Source of the DNA: Clostridia bacterium | GTDB lineage: Bacteria; Bacillota; Clostridia; Oscillospirales; Acutalibacteraceae | Reading direction: 5' to 3' | NCBI GenBank assembly: GCA_017624675.1 | Contig: JAGAMO010000012.1 | Coordinates: forward strand, 1 to 55,150 | Length of the DNA: 55,150 nucleotides | Part shown: piece after piece, positions 41,031-51,335 of the stretch | Numbering within the stretch: position 1 is the first letter of the stretch | How the letters are laid out: every line of letters starts with the position of its first letter | The notes under the pieces: generated by a model | Database searches by the model: none | What the model saw: the letters and a program-made list of their open reading frames with translations, nothing else | Told to the model about the DNA's origin: nothing | Translations under genes and position numbers: made by a program

Positions 41031-42302
41031 ATGGATTTTGTTGTTGAATATTTACCTGTATTTGAAAGAAATAAACTTTATACAAAAGCAATACAGTCTG
41101 CAATAGATGCCTGTGCTGCCTCGGGTGGAGGCAAGGTAATAATTAGAGACGGTGTATATATGACAGGCACCTTAATTTTAAAAAGTAATGTTAATTTACA
41201 CATTGAAGAAAGTGGTGTGCTTTTAGGCTCACCCGATTGTGCTGATTATCCTGAAAGACCTGATGTGAAGCATGTAAACAGTAAATGTTTACCACGCAGA
41301 AGAAATGCTTGTTTGATTTTTGCCGAAGAATGTGAAAATGTATCAATAACAGGTATGGGCAAAATTGACTGCAACGGCCTTTCGTTTATTAAGGAAAAAG
41401 TGAATTATGAAAGTGGTTGGAGATTTGAAAGAATAGATGCACCCACTCCACCAAGAGTAGTTTTCTTTACGGGATGTAAAAATGTCAATATTCAAGATAT
41501 TACAATGGTTAACCAACCTGCAGGATGGAGCTATTGGATACATGACTGCGATTTTGTGACTTTGGACCGTCTTAAAATAAATGCGGATGTGCAGTATCCA
41601 AATAATGACGGAATACATATTAACTCTAGTAGAAATGTTACCGTTTCAAATTGCTCTATAGTTTGTGGGGACGATTGCATAGTTGTAAGAGCCAATAATG
41701 CGTCTCTCACTGAAAACAAGGTTTGTGAGAAGGTGGTTGTTACAAACTGCAATCTGACAAGTTATGCCAGCGGAATAAGAATTGGCTGGCTTAACGATGG
41801 GGTTATTAAAAACTGCACATTTTCAAATATTGTTATGACTGATACTAATGTTGGTGTTGCAATAAAGTTACCATTTTCAGGGGACAAGGAATGTGAGCCA
41901 GGCAATTGCCCTCCCGAGCTTCCGCTTCATCTCGTTGATAGAGGCAGGGAAGAGACTCTCATTGAAAGTTTGTCTTTCAATAATATTGTTATGGATGAAA
42001 TATATGCAACGCCCATAGCTGTTGAAATTGCCGATTGCAAGGCAACTAAATGTAATGCAATAAAAAATCTGTACTTTAGTGATATACATGCGCGTGGTTT
42101 GGAATTTCCTTATTTCAAGGGCAGAAAGCAAAATGTAATAAAGAATATCACATTAAGTAATTGCACCTTTGAAAAGGTATCTGATGAGGAACTTCCAAAC
42201 TATAAAGAACACGGTGCTGTTTGGGGCAGACCAATAAACAACACGATATTCACCCATATTGAAAATATTGTTTTGAACTCCACAGCGTTTACAAACCTCT
42301 AA
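41031..42302 (+). CDS. Glycoside hydrolase family 28 protein (polygalacturonase-like)
   Basis: The 423-residue protein is a right-handed beta-helix of the GH28 type, which cleaves galacturonan or rhamnogalacturonan. Catalytic aspartates are present: YPNNDGIHI (Asp193) and CGDDCIVV (Asp214, Asp215). The usual GHG histidine is replaced in SYASGIRIGW, and RIK is AIK in VAIKLPF, so substrate or activity may differ from classical enzymes. There is no signal peptide, so it probably acts inside the cell on imported oligosaccharides. ATG 41031 follows AGGTGTG. It is transcribed toward the ABC genes and lies 88 bases ahead of them. Confidence 0.85.
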   Translation: MDFVVEYLPVFERNKLYTKAIQSAIDACAASGGGKVIIRDGVYMTGTLILKSNVNLHIEESGVLLGSPDCADYPERPDVKHVNSKCLPRRRNACLIFAEECENVSITGMGKIDCNGLSFIKEKVNYESGWRFERIDAPTPPRVVFFTGCKNVNIQDITMVNQPAGWSYWIHDCDFVTLDRLKINADVQYPNNDGIHINSSRNVTVSNCSIVCGDDCIVVRANNASLTENKVCEKVVVTNCNLTSYASGIRIGWLNDGVIKNCTFSNIVMTDTNVGVAIKLPFSGDKECEPGNCPPELPLHLVDRGREETLIESLSFNNIVMDEIYATPIAVEIADCKATKCNAIKNLYFSDIHARGLEFPYFKGRKQNVIKNITLSNCTFEKVSDEELPNYKEHGAVWGRPINNTIFTHIENIVLNSTAFTNL

Positions 42303-42389
42303 AATGTATAGCCAATATTTACCTATAGAATAAAAAAATTTAACAATATATAATTTTATTATCTACCATGAAAGGAACGGTGAAACCAA

Positions 42390-45110
42390 TTGCGAAAAAC
42401 TTTAAAATTGACAGCAGCAATTATGGCGGTTTTACAAATTTTAACTATTACGTTGAGTGTATCGGCAGATGAAGTAGCAGAAACGCCACAGAAAGCGGAA
42501 GTAATACTTGAAAATGGTCAGACTGCAACTGAGAATATCGCCGTATCCGAAGATGGTGAATATGAGATATCTATTGTGTTTAAAGCAGTAGATGTTAGCA
42601 CACAAGTAATTGAATATGCAGTTAAGGTAGATGGCGAGTATCCGTTTTCCGGTGCAGAGCTGCTAGAAGCGCCTGTAATTTATGAAGACGATGGCGATAT
42701 AAGAACATTATCAAACGGCGACCAGACCGCTCCTGCACAGAAAGTAAAGGAAGGATATTTCACTTCTAAAGCTTACGATAAAACCGGCGTTAATATTATG
42801 CCGTATAAATTTAATTTAACCGCAGGTGAGCATGAGGTAACAATTGAAAATTTAGGTGATACCTTTGAATTTTCCAAAGTTGTGTTATCAACACCTGAAG
42901 ATATCAAAACCTATAAGGAAGTATTGGTTGAATATTCTAAATATGAAAAATATGACGGTAAGCAAATCGAAATAGAAGCAGAAAAGCCCTTGTACAAAAA
43001 TGATTATTCGCTTACTGCTAAAGCTGATAATGGCTCTGTTGATATCAGTCCAACAAGCGCAAAAAATTCTTTAATCAATTATATTGGCGGTTCCACATGG
43101 AGCGCACCTTTCCAAGAACTAACTTGGGAAATTGATGTTCCAAGTGACGGACTTTATAAGTTAGGATTTAACTTTAAACAAAATACAATCACTAACGGTA
43201 ATGCATATCGTTGGCTTAAGATTGACGGTAAAACTCCGTTCGAGGAAGCCACTAAAATAAGTTTCAGTTATAAAACTGCTTGGCAGTATAAGGACTTACA
43301 AGATGAAAATGGCGAAGATTATCTTTTTTATCTTACCAAAGGAACTCACAACTTGTCTTTAAGTGTTACCTTAGCGGGTGTTGCAGATATTTACGATAGA
43401 CTTAATACAATTTCCTCAGAAATAGGTGATATGTATTTAGATATTGTAATGATTACAGGCGAAACACCTGACGCTAACAGAGACTATGAGCTTTATAAAC
43501 AAATACCTAAATTCGAAGAAAAATTAAAAGGTTTCTATGATGAGCTCACAGCAATGTCGAAAGAACTTAATTCTAGAAACGATATTAACGGTGAATTAGA
43601 CGGTGCGGTTAAAAATATGGCTCGTGTGTCAAAGCTAATGCATGATAACCGTTATGAATCTCATCTATATTTAGATACATATTATTCTTACTATCAAACA
43701 TTATCTTCCTGGCTCTATGATATTAAAAATATGGCCTTGAGTATTGATAAGATAATTTTATCGGCGCCCGAAAGGGAAACCGATTCAGGAAAAGCAGGAT
43801 TTTTTGAAAGAATTGGTTTTAGTTTAAAACGTTTCTTCATTTCTTTTGTTGGCGATTATTCAGTAGTATCTACAGCCGATAAAGATGCCCCCACTATTAA
43901 GCTTTGGGTTAACTGGGGTAGAGACCAGGTAAAAGTATTAAACACCCTTATACAAGAATCATTTACAACCAAGACCGGAATTAATGTAAAGGTTGAGCAG
44001 GTTAACGCAAGTTTGGTACAGGGCATAATTTCAAACAATTCGCCTGACCTTTATTTGCACCTTGCACGTACAGAACCTGTAAACCTTGCAATGCGTGGAG
44101 TTTTATACGACCTTTCATCATTCCCGGATTATGAGGAAGTTTTAAAGAACTTCCAAGAGGGTGCAGAGAAGCCATATATATACAAAGGCAAAACTTACGC
44201 CTTACCTGATACACAGGGATTTAACGTAATGTTTGTTCGTAATGATATTTTAAATGAACTTGGAATTGAAGTTCCCGAAACTTGGGAAGATTTCTTATCA
44301 GCAACATCAGTTTTGCAGAGAAAAAATATGAATACTTACTTGCCCCATATAAGAATTACAGCGGCAACAACTGTTAATACGGGTGCAGGTGGACTTTCAA
44401 TATTCCCTACAATGTTGATGCAAAATGATGAGAGTCTCTATAATGATGAACTTAATGCTACAAATTTGGCATCACCCAAATCAGTTACAGCCTTTAAATT
44501 CTGGACTGATTTTTACACCAAATATAAATTAAATCCTGATGCTAATTTTTATCAGAGATTCAGAGTTGGAACAATACCCCTTGGAATAGCATCCTACTCT
44601 AATTATTTGACATTTACTGTAGCTGCACCTGAAATAGCAGGTAAGTGGTCTGTTCATCAGTTGCCTGGCGTTAAAAAAGAAGACGGCACTATAGATCGTT
44701 CAAGTGCGGGTTCAGGTACCGGCTGTGCAATTATGAATTCAAGCAAAAATAAAAAGGCTGCTTGGGAATTCTTGAAGTGGTGGGTTTCTGCAGATACACA
44801 GTATTCTTACTCGTTTAATTGCGAAGCAATACTTGGTCAATCGGGAAGAAGCGCAACCGCTAACGTTGAAGCTCTAACCCGTCTTTCTTGGGATAAAGAA
44901 AGTTTAAAAACCATTTTAAAGCAATGGGAAAATGTAAATGAAATTGAAGAAGTACCCGGAAGTTATTATGTTTCTCGTTCAATTGACCAAGCTTTTTGGG
45001 CAGTTTATAACGGTGAAGCTACCGAAAAAGAGGCTATTACAGATTGGTCAAGAACTTCTGATAAGGAAATTAAGAGAAAAATAGCTGAGTATGCTAACAA
45101 AAAATATTAA
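42390..45110 (+). CDS. Large sugar-binding protein of an ABC importer, with N-terminal beta-sandwich region
   Basis: The 906-residue secreted protein has a signal peptide (about 1-26, cleavage near VSA-DE) without a lipobox. An N-terminal half (about 35-360) of repeated beta-rich segments resembles carbohydrate-binding modules (IEIEAEKPL, WEIDVPSDGLYKLGFNFK). A helical connector (about 370-480) joins it to a family 1 solute-binding domain (IKLWVNWGRDQVKVLN onward, about 515-900). In that domain PDLYLHLARTEPVNLAMRG and WEFLKWWVSADTQYSY are typical. Membrane retention is unclear; perhaps a hydrophobic segment or partner holds it. TTG start behind AAGGAACGG. It is followed 14 bases later by the first permease. 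Confidence 0.85.
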   Translation: MRKTLKLTAAIMAVLQILTITLSVSADEVAETPQKAEVILENGQTATENIAVSEDGEYEISIVFKAVDVSTQVIEYAVKVDGEYPFSGAELLEAPVIYEDDGDIRTLSNGDQTAPAQKVKEGYFTSKAYDKTGVNIMPYKFNLTAGEHEVTIENLGDTFEFSKVVLSTPEDIKTYKEVLVEYSKYEKYDGKQIEIEAEKPLYKNDYSLTAKADNGSVDISPTSAKNSLINYIGGSTWSAPFQELTWEIDVPSDGLYKLGFNFKQNTITNGNAYRWLKIDGKTPFEEATKISFSYKTAWQYKDLQDENGEDYLFYLTKGTHNLSLSVTLAGVADIYDRLNTISSEIGDMYLDIVMITGETPDANRDYELYKQIPKFEEKLKGFYDELTAMSKELNSRNDINGELDGAVKNMARVSKLMHDNRYESHLYLDTYYSYYQTLSSWLYDIKNMALSIDKIILSAPERETDSGKAGFFERIGFSLKRFFISFVGDYSVVSTADKDAPTIKLWVNWGRDQVKVLNTLIQESFTTKTGINVKVEQVNASLVQGIISNNSPDLYLHLARTEPVNLAMRGVLYDLSSFPDYEEVLKNFQEGAEKPYIYKGKTYALPDTQGFNVMFVRNDILNELGIEVPETWEDFLSATSVLQRKNMNTYLPHIRITAATTVNTGAGGLSIFPTMLMQNDESLYNDELNATNLASPKSVTAFKFWTDFYTKYKLNPDANFYQRFRVGTIPLGIASYSNYLTFTVAAPEIAGKWSVHQLPGVKKEDGTIDRSSAGSGTGCAIMNSSKNKKAAWEFLKWWVSADTQYSYSFNCEAILGQSGRSATANVEALTRLSWDKESLKTILKQWENVNEIEEVPGSYYVSRSIDQAFWAVYNGEATEKEAITDWSRTSDKEIKRKIAEYANKKY

Positions 45111-45124
45111 GGAGGAGAAAGCAT

Positions 45125-46027
45125 ATGACTAAACAAACTAAAAAGTCGATGTTCAGCGGTAGCCGTTGGCAGTTATATGTACTGCTTGCTCCTTTTCTTA
45201 CAATCTTTTCCCTTATGATAGTTTTGCCGGTATTGTCATCTATGGTACTTAGCTTTTTTAATTTTGATATGGTGTCAACTCCAACATTTGCTGGTCTCCA
45301 AAACTATATCCGTATGTTCTTACACGATGATATTTTCCCAATCGTTTTAAAGAACACAATACTCTTGGCAATACTCACAGGTCCTGCAGGTTTTTTGCTT
45401 TCTTTTGTACTTGCTTGGTTTATTAACGAATTTGGCAGGGGACCCAGAACTCTATTTTCCTTTATGTTCTATGCTCCTTCATTAGCCGGACATGCGGTAT
45501 ATATTTGGCAGATACTGTTTTCAAGTGATAGTTATGGTTATATTAACAGTTTTTTAATGTCTTTAGGACTTATAACCGAGCCTATAACCTGGCTTTCAAA
45601 TTCTACATATATAGTACCTATTGTAGTAGCAGTACAGCTTTGGTCAAGTCTTGGTATTTCATTCCTTTCAAATCTTTCAGGATTGCAAAATATTAATACC
45701 GAACTTTATGAGGCGGGCGCCATTGACGGTATAAGAAACCGTTGGCAGGAGTTATGGTATATAACCTTGCCCGGAATGAAACATATGTTGCTATTTAGTG
45801 CAGTTATGCAGATAGCATCAGCCTTCTCAATAAGCAACATAATAACTCAATTAGCAGGTTATCCTACAGTTGGATATGCGGCAGATACTATTGTTTCTTA
45901 TCTTCACGACGTTGGTACCGTTAAGTACGAAATGGGTTATGCATCAGCATTATCTGTTATTCTTTTCTTACTTATGGTAGGAACACGTTGGATAACCAAT
46001 AAGTTAATAAATAAAACAGGAAGGTGA
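45125..46027 (+). CDS. Sugar ABC transporter permease (MalF/UgpA type)
   Basis: The 300-residue protein has six membrane helices (about 17-38, 75-97, 108-130, 160-180, 212-235, 270-290) and the EAA loop EAGAIDGIRNRWQELWYITLPGM (about 198-220), which docks the ATPase. It pairs with the next permease. AAGGAGGAGAAAG sits just upstream. No ATPase is encoded nearby, so a shared MsmX-like subunit elsewhere is needed. Confidence 0.94.
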   Translation: MTKQTKKSMFSGSRWQLYVLLAPFLTIFSLMIVLPVLSSMVLSFFNFDMVSTPTFAGLQNYIRMFLHDDIFPIVLKNTILLAILTGPAGFLLSFVLAWFINEFGRGPRTLFSFMFYAPSLAGHAVYIWQILFSSDSYGYINSFLMSLGLITEPITWLSNSTYIVPIVVAVQLWSSLGISFLSNLSGLQNINTELYEAGAIDGIRNRWQELWYITLPGMKHMLLFSAVMQIASAFSISNIITQLAGYPTVGYAADTIVSYLHDVGTVKYEMGYASALSVILFLLMVGTRWITNKLINKTGR

Positions 46028-46031
46028 TAAT

Positions 46032-46925
46032 ATGAAAAAATTAAGAGAAATATTACATCTTCCACGAATAAACGAAGCAAAAAGATATACACGAAGCAAA
46101 GTGGGAAATTTATTTTATTTCATCTTTTTATTTGCTGCCGGTATGTTTTCGCTTTTACCAATGATATATTGTGTGGTTACATCCTTCAAACCGTTAGATG
46201 AGCTGTTGGTTTTTCCACCTACATTATTTACTGTTAAAAGACCTACAATTAACAATTATTTGGCATTGCCTGACTTAATTTCAAGTCTTTCAGTGCCTTT
46301 ATCCCGTTATGTTTTTAACAGCATTTTTATTGCAGTTGTCGGAACTGTTCTTTGCGTTATTTTCTCGGCAATGTCTGCATTCGTACTTTCTAAGACAGAC
46401 ATTAAGTACAAGGGAGTTATATTTACAGTAATTCAGTTTGCTTTGTTGTTTAACAGTTATACATTAGCAATACCACAGTATATTATTTACTCTGAGCTTA
46501 GAGTAATAAATACATATTTTGTTTATCTTTTACCTACACTCGCATCATCAATGGGTGTGTTCCTAATGAAGCAGTATATGGACGGTTATGTTCCGGATGC
46601 GCTCATAGAAGCAGCTCATATTGACGGTGCAGATTGGTTCCAGATATTCGGTAAAATTATTTTACCTATTATTAAACCTTGTGTGCTTACTCTTACACTC
46701 TTTACTTTTTTAGGTCTTTGGAATGTAGGTAACTCTGGAACGATTTTTAGTGAACAACTAAAAACTCTGCCCACGGTAATGTCTACAATTGCTACAGGCG
46801 GTCTGGCACGTACGGGTTCTTCAATGGCAGTTTCAGTAATTATGATGATACCGCCTATCTGTGTTTACTTAATATCTCAAAGCAGCATTAAGGAAACTAT
46901 GGGTAGCGCAGGAATTAAGGGGTGA
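46032..46925 (+). CDS. Sugar ABC transporter permease (MalG/UgpE type)
   Basis: The 297-residue protein has six membrane helices and the EAA loop EAAHIDGADWFQIFGKIILPIIKP (about 195-218). The N-terminal RYTRSKVGNLFYFIFLFAAG and the long first external loop fit MalG-like subunits. It lies 4 bases behind its partner permease and its stop TGA is in the SD of the following gene, so all are translated from one message. Confidence 0.94.
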   Translation: MKKLREILHLPRINEAKRYTRSKVGNLFYFIFLFAAGMFSLLPMIYCVVTSFKPLDELLVFPPTLFTVKRPTINNYLALPDLISSLSVPLSRYVFNSIFIAVVGTVLCVIFSAMSAFVLSKTDIKYKGVIFTVIQFALLFNSYTLAIPQYIIYSELRVINTYFVYLLPTLASSMGVFLMKQYMDGYVPDALIEAAHIDGADWFQIFGKIILPIIKPCVLTLTLFTFLGLWNVGNSGTIFSEQLKTLPTVMSTIATGGLARTGSSMAVSVIMMIPPICVYLISQSSIKETMGSAGIKG

Positions 46926-46930
46926 TAACT

Positions 46931-49063
46931 ATGAAAAAAAGTAAGTTTTTAACCTCTTTAGTTATATTACTGTTATTGTTTGTTATGCCCTTTAATGTAT
47001 CTGCAGTTCAGCAGGAAACCGGCGCAGCTAACTCAAAGGAAGTGCCTTATCAAAGCTATACTTATTGGGTTGACTATAACACAAGTGAAAAAATGCCTGT
47101 GTATTCAAAACCAATGTATAAAACCGATACGATAGTTTCCGCAGCAGTGTTAGGCGCCGATGAAAATAGCAAACTTAATGATGTTGCAGTAGACAGTAAC
47201 GGCACAACATACATTCTTGATAGCGGAAATTCAAGAATATATATGCTTGATGTAAATTATCAACTTATAGGAACATTAGCTGATATTGTTTTGGATGAGA
47301 AACCACTTAAATTTACTGATGCGCAGGGTATTTATGTTGATAATAACGGTACCATTTATGTTTGCGATACCGAAAATGCCCGTGTTATATGCCTTGATGT
47401 AAATGGAAGTGTAAAAGATATGTTAACCCTTCCTAAGTCTGAACTAATACCTACAGGATTTAAATACCGTCCTGTAAAGGTGGCGGTTGACTCTAAGGGT
47501 TATACATATATTGCAAGTGAAGGTTCCTATTATGGTGCAATTTTATATTCACCTGAAATGGAATTTTTAGGATTTTTTGGTGCAAACACCGTAAAATCCA
47601 CCCCACTTGATGTTTTGTCAAATCTTTGGAAAAGATTAACCTCCAATGATATAAAACGTGCAGCAGATGAAATTTCACTGCCTTATGCGTTTACCGATAT
47701 AGTTGTTGGACCTGCTGATTTTGTTTATACATCTACCGGTAAAGGTTCTAATTCCAATGCCCAAACAGGACAAATTTGTGTGTTAAATCCTGGCGGTAAA
47801 AACATCATTGCAAATGAGGGAAAGAATTTTGCCGATTATAAAGTTGGTAGACTTCTTTTCGCTAGTCTCACACAAAATATGAGTAATCTCGATGTTGATG
47901 CAGATGGAATGATATTTGCTCTTGATAAGACATACGGCAGAATTTTCTGGTATGACAGTGAGTGTAATCTATTTTCAGTTTTTGGCGGCAGCGCAGGGCA
48001 GGGTACCCAAAAAGGAACTTTTTCAATGCCTTCAGCAATCGCTGTAAATGGTTCTGATGTACTTGTAACCGACTCATCTAAGAATACTCTTACAGTATTT
48101 AAAATTACTGAATATGGGGCAGCAGTTCGCTCGGCACAACTTATTACACTTTCTGGTGATTTTGCATCATCACTTGATAGTTGGAAATTTATAATATCTG
48201 AGGACACAAACTGCCAAATGGCATATAGAGGTCTTGGTAAAGCTTACTACGATATGGGCGATAACGCCAAGGCAATGGAATACGCTAAACTTGGCGTGGA
48301 CCGCGACACCTATGCTAAGGCATTCGAGTTGGAACGCACCAATCTTATTGAGAAATACTTTTATATTATTTTTATAGCTATTGCAGTTATTGTAGCGTTT
48401 GTAATTATACTGAAGATTAAATTTGGGAATAAACAGTTTACATTGGTAAATAACACTCGTCTCAAGGTCGCGCTTTCAAGTGTGGCGCATCCGGTTGAGA
48501 GTTTTAGACTCGTAAAAGAAAAGGGCGAGGGTTCGCCTATTATTGGCGCTGTGATTTTAGTGCTTTTCTATGTGTTCACAGTTCTTAATGATACCAGTGG
48601 CGGTTTTGCTTTTACAGTGTTTGATTCGGAAAATTACAGTGCTATATATGTATTGCTTAGCACAGTGGGATTTGTGTTATTGTTTAGTGTTGCAAACTGG
48701 CTTGTGTGTACACTTGCGGGTGGTATTGGTACGCTAAAAGAAATTTTCACTGTAACTTGTTACAGTCTTATCCCTATGTTAGCATTTAGGATAGTAAGAC
48801 TTGCTTTAACTCATGTTCTTATTCCTGATGAGGGAGCCTTTCTTAATGTAATTGCAGTAGCATGTGTAATTTATACATTGTTTATGCTGATAATCGGCAT
48901 AATGCGAATTCACGATTATGAGTTTGGTAAATTTATTGCAACAACCATTATGACAATAATCGGAATGTTAATAATTGTTTTTCTGCTTTTCCTTACTTTC
49001 ATGTTGATACAGCAGGTGCTAAATCTTGTTAGCACAGTTTATATTGAAATTAGATATAGATAG
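46931..49063 (+). CDS. Secreted NHL-repeat domain fused to a Yip1-like membrane domain
   Basis: The 710-residue protein has a signal sequence (about 1-26) and an external beta-propeller of NHL-type repeats (about 60-380). Recurrent NHL motifs are DVAVDSNGTTYILDSGNSRI, GIYVDNNGTIYVCDTENARV and AIAVNGSDVLVTDSSKNTL. A TPR-like pair follows (AYRGLGKAYYDMGDNAKAMEYAKLGV, about 420-445), then a membrane helix (about 470-492). The C-terminal part has four to five helices resembling the Yip1 family. ATG 46931 is preferred to GTG 46922, which overlaps the previous stop and is the SD. The role is unknown; the layout suggests a surface sensor or binding hub for the transporter. Confidence 0.75.
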   Translation: MKKSKFLTSLVILLLLFVMPFNVSAVQQETGAANSKEVPYQSYTYWVDYNTSEKMPVYSKPMYKTDTIVSAAVLGADENSKLNDVAVDSNGTTYILDSGNSRIYMLDVNYQLIGTLADIVLDEKPLKFTDAQGIYVDNNGTIYVCDTENARVICLDVNGSVKDMLTLPKSELIPTGFKYRPVKVAVDSKGYTYIASEGSYYGAILYSPEMEFLGFFGANTVKSTPLDVLSNLWKRLTSNDIKRAADEISLPYAFTDIVVGPADFVYTSTGKGSNSNAQTGQICVLNPGGKNIIANEGKNFADYKVGRLLFASLTQNMSNLDVDADGMIFALDKTYGRIFWYDSECNLFSVFGGSAGQGTQKGTFSMPSAIAVNGSDVLVTDSSKNTLTVFKITEYGAAVRSAQLITLSGDFASSLDSWKFIISEDTNCQMAYRGLGKAYYDMGDNAKAMEYAKLGVDRDTYAKAFELERTNLIEKYFYIIFIAIAVIVAFVIILKIKFGNKQFTLVNNTRLKVALSSVAHPVESFRLVKEKGEGSPIIGAVILVLFYVFTVLNDTSGGFAFTVFDSENYSAIYVLLSTVGFVLLFSVANWLVCTLAGGIGTLKEIFTVTCYSLIPMLAFRIVRLALTHVLIPDEGAFLNVIAVACVIYTLFMLIIGIMRIHDYEFGKFIATTIMTIIGMLIIVFLLFLTFMLIQQVLNLVSTVYIEIRYR

Positions 49064-49076
49064 AGGGTGATAATCA

Positions 49077-51332
49077 TTGAAAAAAGCAATTATTAAAGTA
49101 ATTGGAATAATACTTGTCTTTTCATGTATGTTATCACTCCTTACAGGCTGTAACGAAAGTGAAAAGGCATCCTATGCTAAAACTTTATCCTTTTCAAAAC
49201 TTAAATATACTACTAACACAATAAATGATGGCGAAATTTGTCAAAATGATCGTTTTATAATGTCTTGGAACGATACTTATAAACAGGTCGTATTTACTGA
49301 TAAGCAAAGTGAATCAGTTTACAGTACAATGCCAACTGAAGCAATGCAGGTAGAATATGATGAAGAAGGATATGAGATTAAAAACAATGTTCAAATAGAG
49401 TCACCTATTATAGTTTATTACTATAATCCTTCTACTATTTCGGAAAACAGTGCCTATGGTTCATTGGATTCTATTGAAAGCGGCGATATTTTTTCTGAGG
49501 CAGTTGACAACGGTATTAAAGTTACCTATGTTTTCCCCTCACAAGAGATTGCTGTTTCGGTGGTTTATAAGTTAAATAAAGATAATTTTGAAATTTCGGT
49601 AGACCCCAAAGAAATTTACGATAATGGCGAAAGCGTTGTAACGGGCGTTGCGATAGCGCCATTCTTGTGCTCTCTTAAAAACGATAGTCAGGATAGTTAT
49701 CTGTTTATTCCTGATGGAAGTGGCGCAATAGTAAAACCACAAGACATTGATAAGGTAGGCCGTCAAGGCAGCACCCGAGTGTATGGTGAAGATGTAACAA
49801 TAAATGATTTTACACTTTCTACCTTTACCGAAAAGATTAATATGCCGATTTTCGGCAAAAAACAAGGCGATACCGCCATTCTTGGAATAATAACGTCATC
49901 AGCTGAGAGAGCTTATTTAAATTGGGATATTGGATCATCCGCTAAGAAGTATTCATCAATTTATCCGTTTTTCAGAATAAGGGGATATGATATCGTTAAA
50001 AGACCTTCAGGATTTGTAATGAGTTTAGCGGAAATTCCGCTTTTTGATGATTACATAACCGAAGAAGTAATGAAGGTTAACTATTATCCTCTTAGTGGTG
50101 AAGATGCAAATTATAACGGAATGGCTAAAACCTACCGTGAGTATCTTTTGAAGAACGGACAACTTAATAAAAGTAATCAGGACCAAGCTGCGACCATTAG
50201 AATACTTGGTGGTCTAAACCAAAAAACATTTAATTTTGGTATTCCTGATACCAAACTTGCGAAGCTTACTACTATAAGCGAAGCAGAGGAAATTGTAAGA
50301 TATTTTGATAAAAAAGTGGATAGCGACCTTATTGTATCGCTTGTTGGCTTCGGTGAAAGCGGTCTTGATGTAGGAAAGATTGGTTCGGGCTTTAAGATTT
50401 CATCTAAGCTTGGTAAAAAGTCTGATATTGCTTCTCTAACGGATTTTTGTAAGGAAAGCAATATAAAGTTATTTATGGATTTTGATATAGTTGGTTTCAA
50501 TAAAAGTGGAAACGGTTTTACCACATCCAAAGATACTGCAAAATCCTTTGATGGTCAGACTAAATACTTGAGTTTTTATAACAATATTACCCGTATTAGC
50601 GAAGGCAAAACTTCATATATGTTGCTTAGCCGAGATAGACTTGGCGCCGCTGCTGAAAAGGCAGTAAATGCTACTAAAAAATACGGATTTAACGGTGTTT
50701 CTTTATCCTCACTTTCAACTATTGCATATTCCGATTATTCTTCGGTTGGTGCAGGTGTCTCGGGTGGGCTTTCCAAGACTGTTGTTGATATTTTGAAGAA
50801 CACCGCTAAGAAAACTGAGGTTGTAACCAGTAATGCAAATATTTATGCGGCAGGTTATTCGGACTATATTATGGAAACACCTGTAACATCATCTCAGTTT
50901 GATATTACAGCTTACGATGTTCCTTTTTATCAAATGGTGCTTAGAGGATACGCTCCCATGAGCAGCACATCAATTAACATTTCTGTTGATTACGAAACGT
51001 CTGTTTTAAAATGTATTGAGTCGGGAATTTCTCCATCCTTTACACTTACTTACAATTATGATAACAGTTTTGCTTCCTCTAAGTTTTCTGCTATTCCTGT
51101 TTCTTACTATAATGGACAAAAAGAGAAGATTGTCGAAACTGTGAATAAGGTAAATGATGTTTTAGAAAAAACTTCAAATGCTACTATTTCACAGCATTTA
51201 GTTTTAGAAAACGGACTTCGTGTAACCAAATTTGATAATGGCGCAACCGTTGTTGTGAATTACAGTGATGAAACTGTTGATTATGAGGGTTCATCGGTTG
51301 GCGCAAAAGATTATATTGTATGGGAGGAATAG
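49077..51332 (+). CDS. DUF5696-type lipoprotein
   Basis: The 751-residue protein has a lipoprotein signal with lipobox LLTGC (Cys at about 25) and a large outer domain. Segments such as LFIPDGSGAIVKPQ (about 211-224), NYNGMAKTYREYLL (about 345-358) and FNGVSLSSLS (about 537-546) match DUF5696 proteins, which are regularly found beside carbohydrate ABC genes in Clostridia and Paenibacillaceae. The middle part looks like an alpha/beta barrel, so a glycosidase-like function is conceivable; catalytic residues cannot be assigned. TTG start after GAGGGTGATAA, 13 bases behind the NHL gene. Confidence 0.75.
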   Translation: MKKAIIKVIGIILVFSCMLSLLTGCNESEKASYAKTLSFSKLKYTTNTINDGEICQNDRFIMSWNDTYKQVVFTDKQSESVYSTMPTEAMQVEYDEEGYEIKNNVQIESPIIVYYYNPSTISENSAYGSLDSIESGDIFSEAVDNGIKVTYVFPSQEIAVSVVYKLNKDNFEISVDPKEIYDNGESVVTGVAIAPFLCSLKNDSQDSYLFIPDGSGAIVKPQDIDKVGRQGSTRVYGEDVTINDFTLSTFTEKINMPIFGKKQGDTAILGIITSSAERAYLNWDIGSSAKKYSSIYPFFRIRGYDIVKRPSGFVMSLAEIPLFDDYITEEVMKVNYYPLSGEDANYNGMAKTYREYLLKNGQLNKSNQDQAATIRILGGLNQKTFNFGIPDTKLAKLTTISEAEEIVRYFDKKVDSDLIVSLVGFGESGLDVGKIGSGFKISSKLGKKSDIASLTDFCKESNIKLFMDFDIVGFNKSGNGFTTSKDTAKSFDGQTKYLSFYNNITRISEGKTSYMLLSRDRLGAAAEKAVNATKKYGFNGVSLSSLSTIAYSDYSSVGAGVSGGLSKTVVDILKNTAKKTEVVTSNANIYAAGYSDYIMETPVTSSQFDITAYDVPFYQMVLRGYAPMSSTSINISVDYETSVLKCIESGISPSFTLTYNYDNSFASSKFSAIPVSYYNGQKEKIVETVNKVNDVLEKTSNATISQHLVLENGLRVTKFDNGATVVVNYSDETVDYEGSSVGAKDYIVWEE

Positions 51333-51335
51333 AAC

